A stretch of 64,000 nt of DNA from Limnomonas spitsbergensis (lineage: Eukaryota; Chlorophyta; Chlorophyceae; Chlamydomonadales). How positions within the stretch are numbered: the stretch's first letter is position 1; each line of letters starts with the position of its first letter. Under the pieces are notes generated by a model. It searched no databases, was not told the DNA's origin, and worked only from the letters and a program-made list of their open reading frames with translations. Location: the NCBI GenBank assembly GCA_037349105.1, contig JAYJMM010000122.1, positions 1,612,001-1,676,000 of the forward strand, written 5' to 3'. Both the position numbers and the translations under genes were made by a program. Positions 51,927 to 63,929 of this stretch are shown in pieces.

Positions 51927-54900
51927 CTGCAGCCACAGGGGAACAAAAATGAGGAGGCTTAGGATGTCCGATAGGGTATCCAGAGAACGCTACACGTATG
52001 CACTCACAGTGTCATCTGGTGAAGTTCAATGGGAACGGACATAGGGTGCGGATGGGGCTTGTTTGGACCTGGTCTGCACAGCTTGCCCCAAGTAGGAGCT
52101 TATTGTGTGTGTCCACTGTGCTTCCCCTCGAGGACTCTCAGTCTCTAAGCCGACCTACTGAGGCAGATAAGTTCAACGCACCGGCAGCATCCATTGCCAG
52201 TGCACGTACGATCCACGTCGCTCAGAGGTAGGGCCTCTGATGTTGCCCGCGGAGATGCAATGATACAGCATAAGGATTATGCATGCCCGCCTTTTCAGCC
52301 CCAAGCAATGACGGCAGGTCAGACGGGAATTTCTTGAGCGACACCATGCTCTGCTCCAACCAGGTAGTGGGCAGGACAGCCTATGCATGTTTGAGGGTGC
52401 TGCAGAAGCAGTTCAGCTTCATCACCGACAAGCAACATAGGGGCTTGGTGCAGCAGGCCCTGATGCTTAAGCCACCGGAAATAGGGCAGTCAAGCTTTGG
52501 TCCTTATCGGCGCAGTGGTGGCTACCCAGCCGCCTGCTGAAGGTGGCCTGGTGTGTACTAAATAAGTGCCGCACTGCACTGGGCCAAGTGTTCCCATGCT
52601 AGCACATCACATCTATTCTGCAGTCCCAGGGCTGCAAAGTATGAATCGTTTTGGCAACAATTCGTGTTAACTGAAAATTTTGCCCACATGCATGGTAAGT
52701 GTGAGTCTCGGCAGAGGCGCTGCATGGAGTATAATTAATGAACTCCATTCTGCAATGCAGTGCATAGTGTGGGTCGGAAATCCCGTATTGTCAAATGCTG
52801 TGTTTTATCAGGGCTTGACACGCTTTGCCGACACTTTGCTGTGTTATATCCCACGGCTGTGTCCCATGGCTGTGTTACATCCCATGTCATAACTGGTGCC
52901 CATGTGCTTCACCATGCAAGGCGACTGACCTCAGAGTCTTGCGCGGATACAAAGCGCCGCAGCAGGGGCGCCAAGGACATGGTGCTGACAGCAGCTCTTG
53001 GCAGCTGGCTGGAAGCGCCTGCCCCAGGCCTTTCCCAGCAAGGAGCAGCTGCAGCTCTCGTGGAGAGCCCTTCAACAGCGCCAGCCCTGGTCTTCGATTT
53101 GCCAATACGCTGATGATGTATCTGCTGCGGTATTTGCACTATTGCCGAAGCGTCTGTCCCGAGATCACATCCGAAGAGGACCGCAAGGTGATAGCCCCAG
53201 TGATGGCTTTCCGTTCGCCGGGGTAAGCGGAGTTTAAGATCCACCGCGAAGGACGCTGATGGCTAGGTATGTTACGGCTTGGAGGGTCTCTTTGTTCCCA
53301 GTATGCGGGACGCTAATTTGCTGGCAAGTTAATATGGATGAACAGCTAGGCAGTCCACCTTCGACGACCCTAAAGAGTGGTCGAGCCACAGATTCGGCGC
53401 GGTCGTCCGCGTCCGTCAGATGCGGTGGACAGCAGGGGGTTGAAATCCGGGTTGGAAAATGCACTTTGCTGCAAAACAGGATCGTGATGGACACATGATA
53501 CGAGAGCCAGGCTGAGAATCGGCTTCGTAGTGGAAATACTTTGAACGCAAAAGTCTGAATTGGCCATGCTTGGCGCAATAACCTGCTACGGTACCTTGGA
53601 TACAAAAACATATGACTTGGGGATCAACATGTGGATCAATATGGCTGCAAATGCATTTCATCATAAAAGTACGTGCCATGCACATGCTGGCGGATTTGGA
53701 GGTCCCCATACCTGCTGTGTATATAGGACCATGCACATGTTGTGAGCCATTGGATATTTGGAGATTTGGAGGCCCATGCACATAGGGAGGATCATGCATA
53801 TGCTGGGACACACATGCACATGCTGGACGGAGCGTGCACTTGATGTGAAGACCTTATGCATTCAGGGAGGACCATGCCAATATTGGGAGCTCTCCCCCAT
53901 CCATTGATGTGAAGGTCAAGTACATTTTTACATGGTTTGGCACACAGATTGCCAAAGACGTCGGTATGAATCCCACCAAACGAGGCCCTGTTGGGCCTCT
54001 TTAGGTGGAAGGTAGCGGGCTGTGTCTATCCGGCTCGGACAAACTGACAAAGTCATGCTGAACCTCTTCTCTAGGTGGCACCAAAATTCATGGCTCTTAC
54101 TGACTTCATATACTTGCTTGGACGTTTAGTAAAGTCTTTAGGCTAAGGGCTACACCGCTAGATGAGCAACTCCTATCCACTGGTTTCTACTGGTGGCCCA
54201 TATACCTTGTTGGGGAATGGACACATGATCCATGATGGGCCAGTCATTCCACTAGCCAAATGCTGGTCTACATGCTTAGCTGCCTAGTGTACCGTTTAGT
54301 CAAGGAAGTGCAGCGGGGCTGAGGCCGGCTACCACTGGCCAGTCATGTGGCCTCCGGAGCTAGTGAGTCTGATGGCGAGGAACTCTGCGCCGCCTTGGCA
54401 AGGAATAGACGCAGCCTTTCCAGATAGTTCCCAGCTAGGAAGCATCAAGTGCATGCAAAACTGCTCCCACACAGTTTGGCCCGCTGCAGGAAATCTGCAA
54501 CACTGCATGTACACTGTATGGCCCGATGCTGGAAAGCTGCAATACTGCAACATTGCATGCACGCTGTCCGGCCGGATGCAGGCAAACACTCACATGGCTA
54601 GCCGGCTAGGAAGGAATATATTTTGAGGCCGCTTTTTGGTTGTAGCTTTTCTCTTTGATTGCTAAGGACGGGGCTGGAGATGGATGTGTAGGTCACGTGC
54701 ATGTCGTATTCCGATGCCTGGCCGGGCCCCATGATAGACTACAAGCCAGCCACTCGGCACGCTGTTGTTGTTGCTGCTATTGAAACTATGACGAATAGAT
54801 GGACTCGCGTGGCAACACTTTCATGCCGGTCCCTAGTTGTATGGATGGTAGGTTCGTGAATTGGCAGAGTGTTGGCCGCCCTGCCGGCCCGCAATACCCT

Positions 54901-54997
54901 TAGTCGAAGATGGGTGATCGATGGATGATAATGGCCACCCTCATCTAGGGCTGGTGCTGACTGATAAGATTGATGTCCACGTGTGGAAAAAGCTTCT
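51927..54997. other. Upstream region of the transporter gene
   Basis: The transporter promoter and first exons should be here. A candidate first exon at about 53105-52930 (minus) starts at ATG, encodes an Arg/Leu/Ala-rich, acid-poor stretch like a plastid transit peptide (MANRRPGLALLKGSPRELQ and on), and ends at a GAG|GTCAGT donor. It is not proven. Segment 52450-52560 is a dispersed repeat also seen at 63325-63420. No other gene is recognised. Confidence 0.35.
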
Positions 54998-55071
54998 TGC
55001 CCTCCAACGGGATCGAACCGTTGACCTGCGCGTTATTAGCACGCCGCTCTGACCAACTGAGCTAGGAGGGC
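54998..55071 (-). tRNA. tRNA-Ile(AAT)
   Basis: The 74-nt cloverleaf has acceptor GCCCTCC with GGAGGGC, D arm GCTC-AGTTGGTCA-GAGC, anticodon loop CTAATAA (AAT), T arm AACGG-TTCGATC-CCGTT and discriminator A. No intron and no encoded CCA. It lies in the spacer between the transporter and vWA genes. Confidence 0.95.
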
Positions 55072-55299
55072 GGATGATCGCTTTGACTTCTGGCAGTTCA
55101 AATAATAATGCTTTTTGCTTTCATTTTGAAACGTTTTTTTCGAAAACCTAAAACAAGGGCATTAGCGAAAAACAACCGGCGCTAACCGCTTTATTGATCG
55201 ACGGTCGGGCCTGATCTCGGCAGGACTGACAGTTTATTTCACAGGCGTGGATGGTCGCTCACTTGATCGCTTCCAACCCTCACCGGCGGCCCCCGTATC

Positions 55300-55614
55300 T
55301 TGCACTATGTAGCCTCTCCACACACAGTCTCAGATCACCTACCCGTGATGCTCCACTTCAGCCCGGTGTATCAAGTGCTTGCTGCGCACCCTAATAGATT
55401 TCTGGAAAGACGAGGGGCTGCAGCAAGAGTGGCTCCACTGTATGCATGGCCCTCCTTCAAACGTGACCTTGCTCTCTTCATCCGCTCCCTCCATGGCTCC
55501 ATGTGCCCACCCACCCGCCGCGGGCCCGCTGGCTGGAGGAGCAGGCGGCACGCTGCGCCCCGGAAAAGACTACCGACAATGTCCATAGGGCTGACGCCCC
55601 ACCGGCAGAAGTAA
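55300..55614 (+). mobile_element. Fragment of a non-LTR retrotransposon endonuclease
   Basis: A plus-strand frame reads VSDHLPVMLHFSP, the C-terminal Ser-Asp-His motif of AP-type endonucleases. It is followed by PLYAWPSFKRDLALFI, as in the segment joining endonuclease to reverse transcriptase. No RT motif follows, so it is a remnant. Confidence 0.55.
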
Positions 55615-58600
55615 GCGGGTAGTCTTGGAGGCTCGTCGCCTCGTCGACTCATCATCAGCGCCTCGGCTGCAGCAGCTGGGCAGTAGGACCTTCATCAGCC
55701 CTTGTCTTGGATACTTGCTGGTGAGCGCCCCTCTTGCCTCACCAACCACATCCGCCTGCCCAAAGCCGCCCACCACTCTCAGGCTCTCAGCTCCACGACT
55801 CACCTAGCCTGACCTCCACTTTGGGACGTCTGTGTGTCTCAGATATGAAGTGAGTTCCGAGACCGGGATATTTCGGGATAACGGCTGCCCAGCCTGCAAA
55901 GATCAACAGTCACAAGCCAAGCATACACCGCATACCGTTACATGCAGAGTAGGCATATCCCACTAAATACCGCCATCCTGATTCCAATTCTCATGATAGG
56001 TTTGTTACTTTGTTTTGAAGTCTGTTTGGTGCCGAGAGGATACACGTAGATAGGACATGGATCAGATGCAAGCAAACAATGACGTACTGCATGGTACATG
56101 ATACTACATGATAATGCATGGGTTAAGCCGGATTGTCCTACCAGTCTACCAGGGTAGCTCGATCCGGCGCGATGCAGCACAAGAGGCACAGGTTAAGCCG
56201 GATTGGGCTACCAGTCAACCAAACGGCTGAAACGCCACGCAGGAGCTCATTACGATACTGGTTATACCAGATGGCTATCCGAACACACGTAACCTGCGCA
56301 ATTTTACCACTGTACAACATGGCAAACAGACACAAACCTTACATGTGCCCGGCAATTCACATACCACCCGGCACGCAGGCTCGATATCACTCAGGGCACC
56401 CCGTGCGCCATCAAGTTGCACAGTACCCACCAAACACGCCACACACCCCACCCCAAACACACGCAGCCCAATTCACGTTACCTGCCCCAAGAAAGAAACA
56501 GTTCCTTTCCTTTCTCCTTAACCCATTGCTTTACTTTCCTCCCGACCGGACTGCCGATGGAGTGCCCACGGCCCCACGTGACCAAGCATTTTTGTGTATA
56601 GCTCAGAGGTCCATGACGTTACACTTATGGGCCCTGCTCAAAAAGAAAGCTCGGCCATGTCGTCAAACAACATTTCTGCAAGGAAAGTCAAGAGGGAAGG
56701 CACGCGAGAAAGGTAAGTGTCTACCTCCCGCCCCAAAGGACAGGCAAACCGTATCCCCAGCCCCTAAAGAGACTAGCCCTCAACATAGCCCAGAGGTTTA
56801 ACGTCATTGACCTGCCCCAGGCTTGTGCGCCGCACACCGCCCGGCCAACAAGCTGTCAACCAACCTTGCAGTCAGAGCATCATAAACCACGCCCGCGACC
56901 AGGGCCAACAGGCAAAACAATCCCCTCAAAAGGCCGACATCCGGCTAACACCCATAACAAACACATCCAGCTTACACCCCAAGTCCCAACCCTACGCACA
57001 GTCGCACGCCACCGCCGCACCCCAACTTGAAACCCAGAGCACCATACACCACACACCAATCATGTAGACGATGCACTACATGCTTGCTTCCAACGCCCTA
57101 GTGTCAGGGAGCATTGACGTGAGCGGGGGTGGGCCCTAACAGTGCCACGGACTTCCACCAGCTGTACCAGACCGAGCATGGGTGGGATATACTTGCTTTG
57201 TGGAAGCTTTTGTAGGCATTATTGAGGGCTTATTTCTTGAGGAGCTGAGGTGTTGAACTTGTTTGCCTTTCCGGCCTTTCCTTTTGTTCCCTTTTTCCTC
57301 TTCCTTTTAGTTTCTTCTTTCTCCCATCTGAACAGTTGGGTGCCCAAGCGGCCGAGCCCTCTGGAGCAGGGCCCAGAGGTGTAACGTCATTGATCACGCC
57401 CCGATCAGGATCAAACTATAAAAATAAATGATACCGGAAACGGGCCGTGTTGTTGCCGTGGCAATACCGGTTCGGCTGACACACTTTGGAGCTTTAGGGT
57501 GAGCATACCAGGTCACTTCTGGGGGGCTGCCGGGCGGCCACCACAGGTCCGATGGAGAACAAAGTTAAATTGGCCTGAATCTCACCCTGGTGATTCCCTG
57601 CTGCCTGAAGCTGGTGCATTCGGCGGTCATGTGCCTGAATTAAACCTGAAGTGTCTGGCGACCAAGGGTCCCCTGCTATCACATTGGTAGCAGTTTCGGA
57701 CGTAACACATCTGGGCCCTACCAGCCTTCAAAAGAATCAGCTACCCGTTCCACAAAAGCCAGGTTAAGTCCGGAAAAGTTCTTTGTTTCCCCCCTAGCCC
57801 TCCAGGCACACTGCGGCCTTGGTAGCAGTGTGCAGAGGGCTGGGAGGGAAACAAAGGACTTTCAGCTTTCGAAACGGCCTTTCTCCTCCGCTTGGAACTG
57901 TTGTTTGAACCTGACGCTGTTTTGGGATCGACTCCCATGAACCTTTTTCCCCCTTCCCTGTGTCCTGCCCCCTTCTGTGTATCTTCCCGTCTTTCCTCCC
58001 AACTCTTTAGTTAGGCGCCCACGCGGCCGAGCCTTACTTGAGCAGGGCCCAGAGGTGTAACGGCATTGACCTTTTTCGCGGGGGGGAATGGCCCACTGGT
58101 AGAACGTTGACGCCTTGACAGCATGCATATTCCATACCTTAAGGTTGAGGGTCAGACCCGCCACACGATCCTCTCTCCCCCCTGTCTATATCGCCGGGCT
58201 CCATGTTCCTGCCCCTCTCACAGAGGAGGGTGTCATGGCTACAACATGGTTTCGGCTGTGCTTGGTGGCTGGAATTGAGCTTTGTCGCTACCTACCAGCC
58301 CCACATGGCCGAGCGGTTAGCATGGCCTAGCGGCCTTGCGGGCATGCACCGTTCTGAACCCTCTTCGTGCGCCATGGACTGCAAGCAACAACGCATGCAT
58401 GATCTGACTGTTTCAATGGGGAGACATACGCCAACATTTGGGACCTCAGTTGATTATGGCCCATGCCAAAATGCGACATCATCACGTACTGAGGACTGAG
58501 GGTGCAGTTGATGAACAAGGTGACAAATCCTGAGCCGTTGGATGAACCTTTGTGCTTGCACTTGTGCCCTACGAAGCGGTTAAAAGTCGGGAATCATCAG

Positions 58601-59859
58601 ATCGAATGTGCTTTCCTACTGTGAACCAAGTGACGAGCTGTGCTCTCCACAGTCCACACGGGTGTCAAAGGCCACTTAAAAGTTTGAAAAGCATTGTACC
58701 ACGAATTCGGAATTCCACGTTGATGCAAAGCATTACACACTATCAATTTGTGCGGCCTTCTCTAAACGCTCATGGGAAATCATATTCAATTAACAGAAGG
58801 CCACGACCTGCATACCCCATCAGAAATGCCCAGGCATCATGGAGTGAACAGCTCAACAGCCAGCTAGCCAGTTAGTAGGCCAATTCCATCTGTCATCAAA
58901 ATGTCTTGTCAACGAAATCTCATCTCAACGCATTTAGGCAGACACTTGCGCTGTGCAAGTAGCACAAACACAAATTCACATGAGCCTGGGAGTGTCCTAT
59001 GACTAAAATAAAAGAGCATCAGTGTAATACGAGAGTAAGAAACATAGTAGAAGACCGTACACAATTTTCGAAGGAAAACAAGCGAATTCCCATTGGTTCT
59101 CGGCAGCAGTGGCGGCCAAGCTGGCTCCTCCACAGTGTCTCCCCCGCAGAGCCCGGGATGTACACTAAAACGCAGAAGACAGAAAGTAGTCAATGGAGTA
59201 CAGTTCTTATGATACAGCTTGCAGATAGCATTGTGCTGCCTGCATGGTTAGTGTCTGGGTGGGTCCCCGGGTCCCATAATGATTCAACTAGAGTACAGAG
59301 GAGGCAGATACAAATACATGGGGACGGAAAGGGGTGGGTCGGTCAACTGCGTCATAAATAAATACGAGCCTGGCGGCGTGAGGGGACTCAACAACTCGAA
59401 AATACAAATAATCTGTGGGTGGAAATAGCAGGCGGAGGGGAAACAAGCATGCAAAAATGAAGCCATTCGGCCATAACGAGCAGCAAATACATGACGGGTC
59501 GTCCCTGGGAAACCCCACACACCCGGCCTGGGATGCCCCCTACCATGGGCCCTACAGACGGCATGAAATCTGGATCTTCTCTCTCCTCCTGGTGGGAAAG
59601 GCATCCAGACCTGGATCTAGATGAGTTGGCCTCTCCACAGACCTGGCATGAGCACATACACATTACTACAGTGCAAGTGGTCAGAGGTGCGCTTGAATCT
59701 CGGCCACCAACAGGCGTCGTTCAACAGTCGCCCTCGGCCTCACTGGCTGCCAAGATCAAAGGCCTTCGCCGACAGGATCTCCCTGCTTCTGCCAGCAGCC
59801 AGGGCTAGATCGTGTGAAGGACCTCTCTTAATATACCAAGGCTGGACCGTTCAAAGGGT
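55615..59859. other. Intergenic stretch with dispersed repeats
   Basis: No exon is supported. A 222-codon plus-strand frame at 56133-56801 is rich in Pro, His and Thr and resembles nothing known. GGTTAAGCCGGATTG is repeated at about 56122 and 56190. Between 56780 and 58350 lie the tRNA-like repeats listed separately. Confidence 0.35.
56783..58350 (+). repeat. Repeats with tRNA-promoter-like boxes, possible SINE family
   Basis: GCCCAGAGGTGTAACGTCATTGA occurs at about 56786, 57366 and 58046 with one or two changes. The last two are each preceded by GCCCA(A/C)GCGGCCGAGCC, which resembles the A box of a tRNA gene. Nearby, TGGCCCACTGGTAGAACG (58089) and ATGGCCGAGCGGTTAGCATGG (58304) also resemble A boxes, with weak B-box-like GGTCAGACCC or GTTCTGAACCC downstream. 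No complete cloverleaf forms. Confidence 0.35.
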
Positions 59860-59969
59860 CTCCCCGGCCAAACCAGTGCATCTCCTCCTGGCAGAACAGG
59901 TCAAGGTAGCGAGCCTCCCTCATGTACCACTGTGCATCAACATCGAGCAGAGAAGAGCGCCGCCCACAT
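59860..59969 (-). repeat. Duplicate of the vWA gene's last coding segment
   Basis: Just past the TAG at 59970, an acceptor-like GATGCACAG is followed by an open segment WYMREARYLDLFCQEEMHW. The gene's own end reads YRAAEARYLDLFYKDEAPW. The copy continues open to a TAA near 59828. It could be an alternative terminal exon or a decaying duplication. Confidence 0.65.
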
Positions 59970-62900
59970 CTACCAAGGCGCCTCATCCTTGTAGAACAGG
60001 TCGAGGTAGCGGGCCTCTGCGGCGCGGTACTTGCCCCCAGCCGGCCCCCGCGCCGGCTCAATGATGGCCATCATCTCGGCGCGGTCCACGCCGCGACCGA
60101 CACCGAAGGCAAACATGGCTGTGTTCGACAGCTCGTCTGCCAGCATGGCAGACACCTGACGTGCTTCCTTGGCCTGCAAGGGGATAAAAGGATCGGGCAC
60201 TTCACGGTCAAGGCCGAAGGGTTTGGGGCTGACGGTCTCCAGCTTGTGTTTCAGGGCTCACTGGCCGAGGGTGGGGAAAAGAACAAAACCAGAGGCCAGA
60301 CGGCCTTGGACGAACGCGCCATGGTCAAATAAACCCGGGCAAGCCTGAACAGTGGGGGGCATCCACACTGTTTTCCTTAGCAAATTTGTGCAACCACTTT
60401 GTTGTCCACTCCTCAAATGCCCCCCGCCCTCCCCCTAATGCTAGGTCTGCCATGACACCTCGCGTCAAAAAATTGTGCAGACCTAATCTTTGTAAACCAG
60501 TCTGCCTGTTGTTCACACCTGGTATCCGTCCACACGTCCGTCTGTGATGAAGATGATGACCTTGGCCGAGGAGACGTCCTCCTCAGTGGTTGCATGCTTC
60601 TTCAACATCTTCCCCGCGTGGGTGATGGCTGCGGCGATGTTGGTGCCTCCGTTGATGCGGACCTGAACAGAACCAGCAAGGATAGGGTTCAGGGTCAAGG
60701 GTCAAGGCGACTTCGTAAGCTGTTCACGCAATTTTGAACAAGCGCTGGAGCCATTGGGCCATTCGTGAGGTGGAATCTCACTGGGAAAGAGAGACATAAA
60801 ACTTACAGTTATCTGCATGAGTGAGAAAAGAGCGCGGCACAGCGTGGGTTAAGGTTCAGCATTTACCGGCCGCAGCTCGGATTGAACTCCCGACCCTGTT
60901 TAAGACAGTTTCTTGTGTGACCAATTTATTCAACCAACGCCACCCCACCCCGCTTCCAGTTTCACTGCATCCCCACCCCGAGAGTCGTAAAATTAATTGA
61001 GCAATCTTGAAGGCATGTACTACCCAGAGGGCACCCTGCTGGAGGCCTTGACCCAGATTCCAGACCCGATTTTAGGGCAGAGGGTTGCAGATAGCCAGAT
61101 AGGTAACACAAAGTACGCCTTGCTTCACCACGCCTTCATGCCTCACCATGGACTTGATTGTAGCCTCGAAGGCCGCAGGGTCTGTTACGGAACCAGGGGC
61201 ATCCTCCCACTCCGTCCGCACATCATTGCTGAACTGCGCCACTGCAACCTGAAACAAACAAATACAGGCAGGACAGTGGCGGCCAGCTCAGATGTCCTGT
61301 CTGTCACAGGAGGAGTTTTGAGGCAGCCAGCGGAGGAGATGAAGTTGTTAGTTGTCCTGATACTGCCTCACGGGAGATTTCTCCCTGCACACTTAAGCTG
61401 CTTATAGGGGCACACTGCCTGCCAGCGGATTCAAATATTGCCCCTAGGGAGGTCTCACCCTGCACACTTGAGCTGCTTGGAAGGGCTCCCTTCTGCCACA
61501 CAGTTCAAATATTGGCCCAAGGGGGGTCTCACCCTGCACACTTGCTCTGTTTGGGGGGGCTCCCTTCTGCCACACAGTTCGAATATTGGCCTAAGGGGGG
61601 TCTCACCCTGCACACTTGCTCTGTTTGGGGGGGCTCCCTTCTGCCACACAGTTCAAATATTGGCCCAAGGGGGGTCTCACCCTGCACACTTGCTCTGTTT
61701 GGGGGGGCTCCCTTCTGCCACACAGTTCAAATATTGGCCCTAGGGGGGTCTCACCCTGCACACTTGCTCTGTTTGGGGGGGCTCCCTTCTGCCACACAGT
61801 TCAAATATTGGCCCAAGGGGGGTCTCACCCTGCACACTTGCTCTGTTTGGGGGGGCTCCCTTCTGCCAAACAGTTCAAATATTGGCCCAAGGGGGGTCTC
61901 ACCCTGCACACTTGAGCTGCTTGGAAGGGCTCCCTTCTGCCAAACAGTTCAAATATTGGCCCAAGGGGGGTCTCACCCTGCACACTTGCTCTGTTTGGAG
62001 GGGCTCCCTTTTGCCAAACAGTTCAAATATTGCCCCAAGGGGGGTCTTACCCTGCACTGGTGATCTGTCTGTGACTTGAGGACGTTGGTGGCACGGGCGA
62101 TGAACGATGTAGACGCCTCAAACTCCTCATCTGGTGGAAGCGGGCAGAGGGGGGCGATGACATGCTAGTTGGCCCGTGGACGGCGCAGTCCAACAAATAA
62201 AAAACAAGATTAACCCCTTCTTCCAAGGTTCCTGGCTTACAACGAGGACAAGCAATCGTTAGGACTCCTCCATTCAAGTTGGAGCCTTGAACCGGTCGCT
62301 GTAAGCATTTGGGGAAAACAGAATGGACGAAGGTCCCGCCCAACCATGCACAGGCCACAGGCAAACAGCCCATGGCATGTCACGCTCATTACAGATGCCA
62401 ACAAATGCCAAGTGGGCCAGTTATAAACAACGCAGCATCAATCACGGTTCTGGTTATGATGAATACAATAAATAATTAACGGTGATTTTTATTATCCGAA
62501 GACTGGTAGTACCAGTGCAGAGCGCATGAATTACACAGGTCACTGCCATGTTAGGCAGGATTGAGGGCACTCACCTCCCACACTCCCACTTCCGTCTAGG
62601 AGGAAGAGCACGTGATTGCCGCTGCGGGTGCCCTGGGCAGCATGCAGGGGATCATACCCTGTCAGCATGCAGGCGTGAGGCGTCCATACTGTGCCAGTGG
62701 GTTACGTCACAATGCTTTGTCACCATGCAGGCATCCATGCCAGGTCGGCACCAGTTAACTCTGGCACCAGCGCAGGACAGCCCAGTGGAATCAAAAGGTA
62801 TGGCACCATTCATACCTACACAGTGTGTGGCGCTCTGGCTCATATGCACATGACTCAAGCTGAACCTCAAGTGGTGCAGAGGGCCTGCCCGTGACAGGGC

Positions 62901-63929
62901 AGACTTTGCCACAGTCCTTCTAGGACAAGTGCGGTGATCATACGGCAGGGAGTCCCACTCATGCCAGGTGTGACCTCACGAAGTCAAAAAGTGTGATCCA
63001 TGCTTCCACCCCTACCTGCTGAACGATGGACAAGATTCTGGCCAGGCTGGCCTGCAGCTCGTACTCGCAAGGGCCCTTCCACCCGTCACCAAGACCCAGA
63101 GGGCGCGTGGACAGTTGCTTCTGCAACGCGTACGCCCTGCACCCATAAGGCGCAGCTCGTTATAGCGCAGGCTCCAAAGGATTGAGGAAGACCTTCCTAT
63201 CTTTTCGTTTAGAGGGCTGGCAAGAATTCCTCATGCCCAGTCCGTGTTAGATGAAAAGCACAGTTCACTTGAGGTTGCTTAAACTAAAACTCAGCAACAT
63301 CACAGCCTGCCGGGCCACGCAGGCCTGGTGCAGCATGCCCTACTGCTTTGGCCACTTGCCAGAGGCCGGCCAATTTTGGTCCCCATCAGCCCAGTGGGGG
63401 CTGCCCAGCGGCCTGCCACATGTGGTGTGGTGCTCAGAAGTGCAATAATCACTGATGCCCAAGAGTGCAGGCAGACATTTATTTTCCCTGACGTGCCTTC
63501 CTCCCTCCCTGTTGTTGGTGCGACTGGGCAGGCAGGCCTTCCAACCAAGAAGGCTTCAACTCGATGAGGTCCCCAGGGTAAATTTTAGAAGGGGGCTTAG
63601 GATTCAACAGGAAACCTTGTAGAGCACATCTGCAGTACCAGGGTTAATGGAGTTAGCCTCCACGCTACCCTGCTGGGCAGCAGTACCCTGCCTTAGCTAT
63701 AATGGCAATGCGAATTAAGACGCTACCGATATCCCTTGGGTGCGGGAGCTCAGGGTACTGGTCGTGCAGCTCAGGGCCGGAGCCACATCTGCACCGCTAC
63801 ACTCCTTGGCCCTGACCTGAAGGATCCCGCCACTGTGCAGGCCTCATCCACCAGACCTCCGGTGGCGGTGGCGCCGCAGTCTGGCCAGCACTCGTGGACA
63901 ATGCGGCCCCACAGGTGAGCATCGTTGGC
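59970..63929 (-). CDS. von Willebrand factor A-domain protein, 5' end outside window
   Basis: Seven exons, 5' to 3': 63817-63929, 63016-63136, 62575-62632, 62051-62130, 61147-61248, 60519-60662, 59970-60173. All introns are GT-AG and every phase matches, giving 273 residues and a TAG. Numbering from the first recognised exon, the metal-binding site is complete: D91, S93 and S95 in LLDGSGSVG, T165 in INGGTNI, and D199 in IFITDGRVD. vWA domains of this form bind ligands through a divalent metal. A Cys-containing region precedes the domain (HECWPDCGATATGG, WKGPCEYELQ), which suggests an extracellular or vesicular protein, but the N-terminus and any signal peptide lie beyond 64000. The intron 61249-62050 is filled by a 74-bp repeat array. 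Family assignment is firm; the biological role is unknown. Confidence 0.9.
61375..62050 (-). repeat. 74-bp minisatellite carrying a splice-donor copy, about nine units
   Basis: On the minus strand each unit reads TGTGCAGGGTGAGACCCCCC, then TTGGGCCAATATTTGAACTG, then TGTGGCAGAAGGGAGC and a Gly-run-like GGGGGG/CCCCCC tract. The true exon end at 62051 reads AGTGCAGG|GTAAGACCCCCC followed by TTGGGGCAATATTTGAACTG, so the array begins at the exon boundary. Each unit holds a GTGAG donor-like site. Confidence 0.92.
63300..63450. repeat. Dispersed repeat shared with 52450-52560
   Basis: TGGTGCAGCATGCCCTACTG through TTTTGGTCCCCATCAGCCCA to GGGCTGCCCAGCGGCCTGC parallels TGGTGCAGCAGGCCCTGATG through CTTTGGTCCTTATCGGCGCA to GGCTACCCAGCCGCCTGC at 52450-52543. 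It lies in an intron of the vWA gene. The copies differ at many positions, so the repeat is old. Confidence 0.6.

Noticed and set aside
58081..58180. A tRNA gene starting at the A-box-like TGGCCCACTGGTAGAACG.
   Set aside because: No acceptor or anticodon stem pairs properly; only promoter-box resemblance remains.
61438..62063. Plus-strand frame of 183 codons over the 74-bp array.
   Set aside because: The array lies in an intron of the minus-strand vWA gene and the frame is a repeat artefact.
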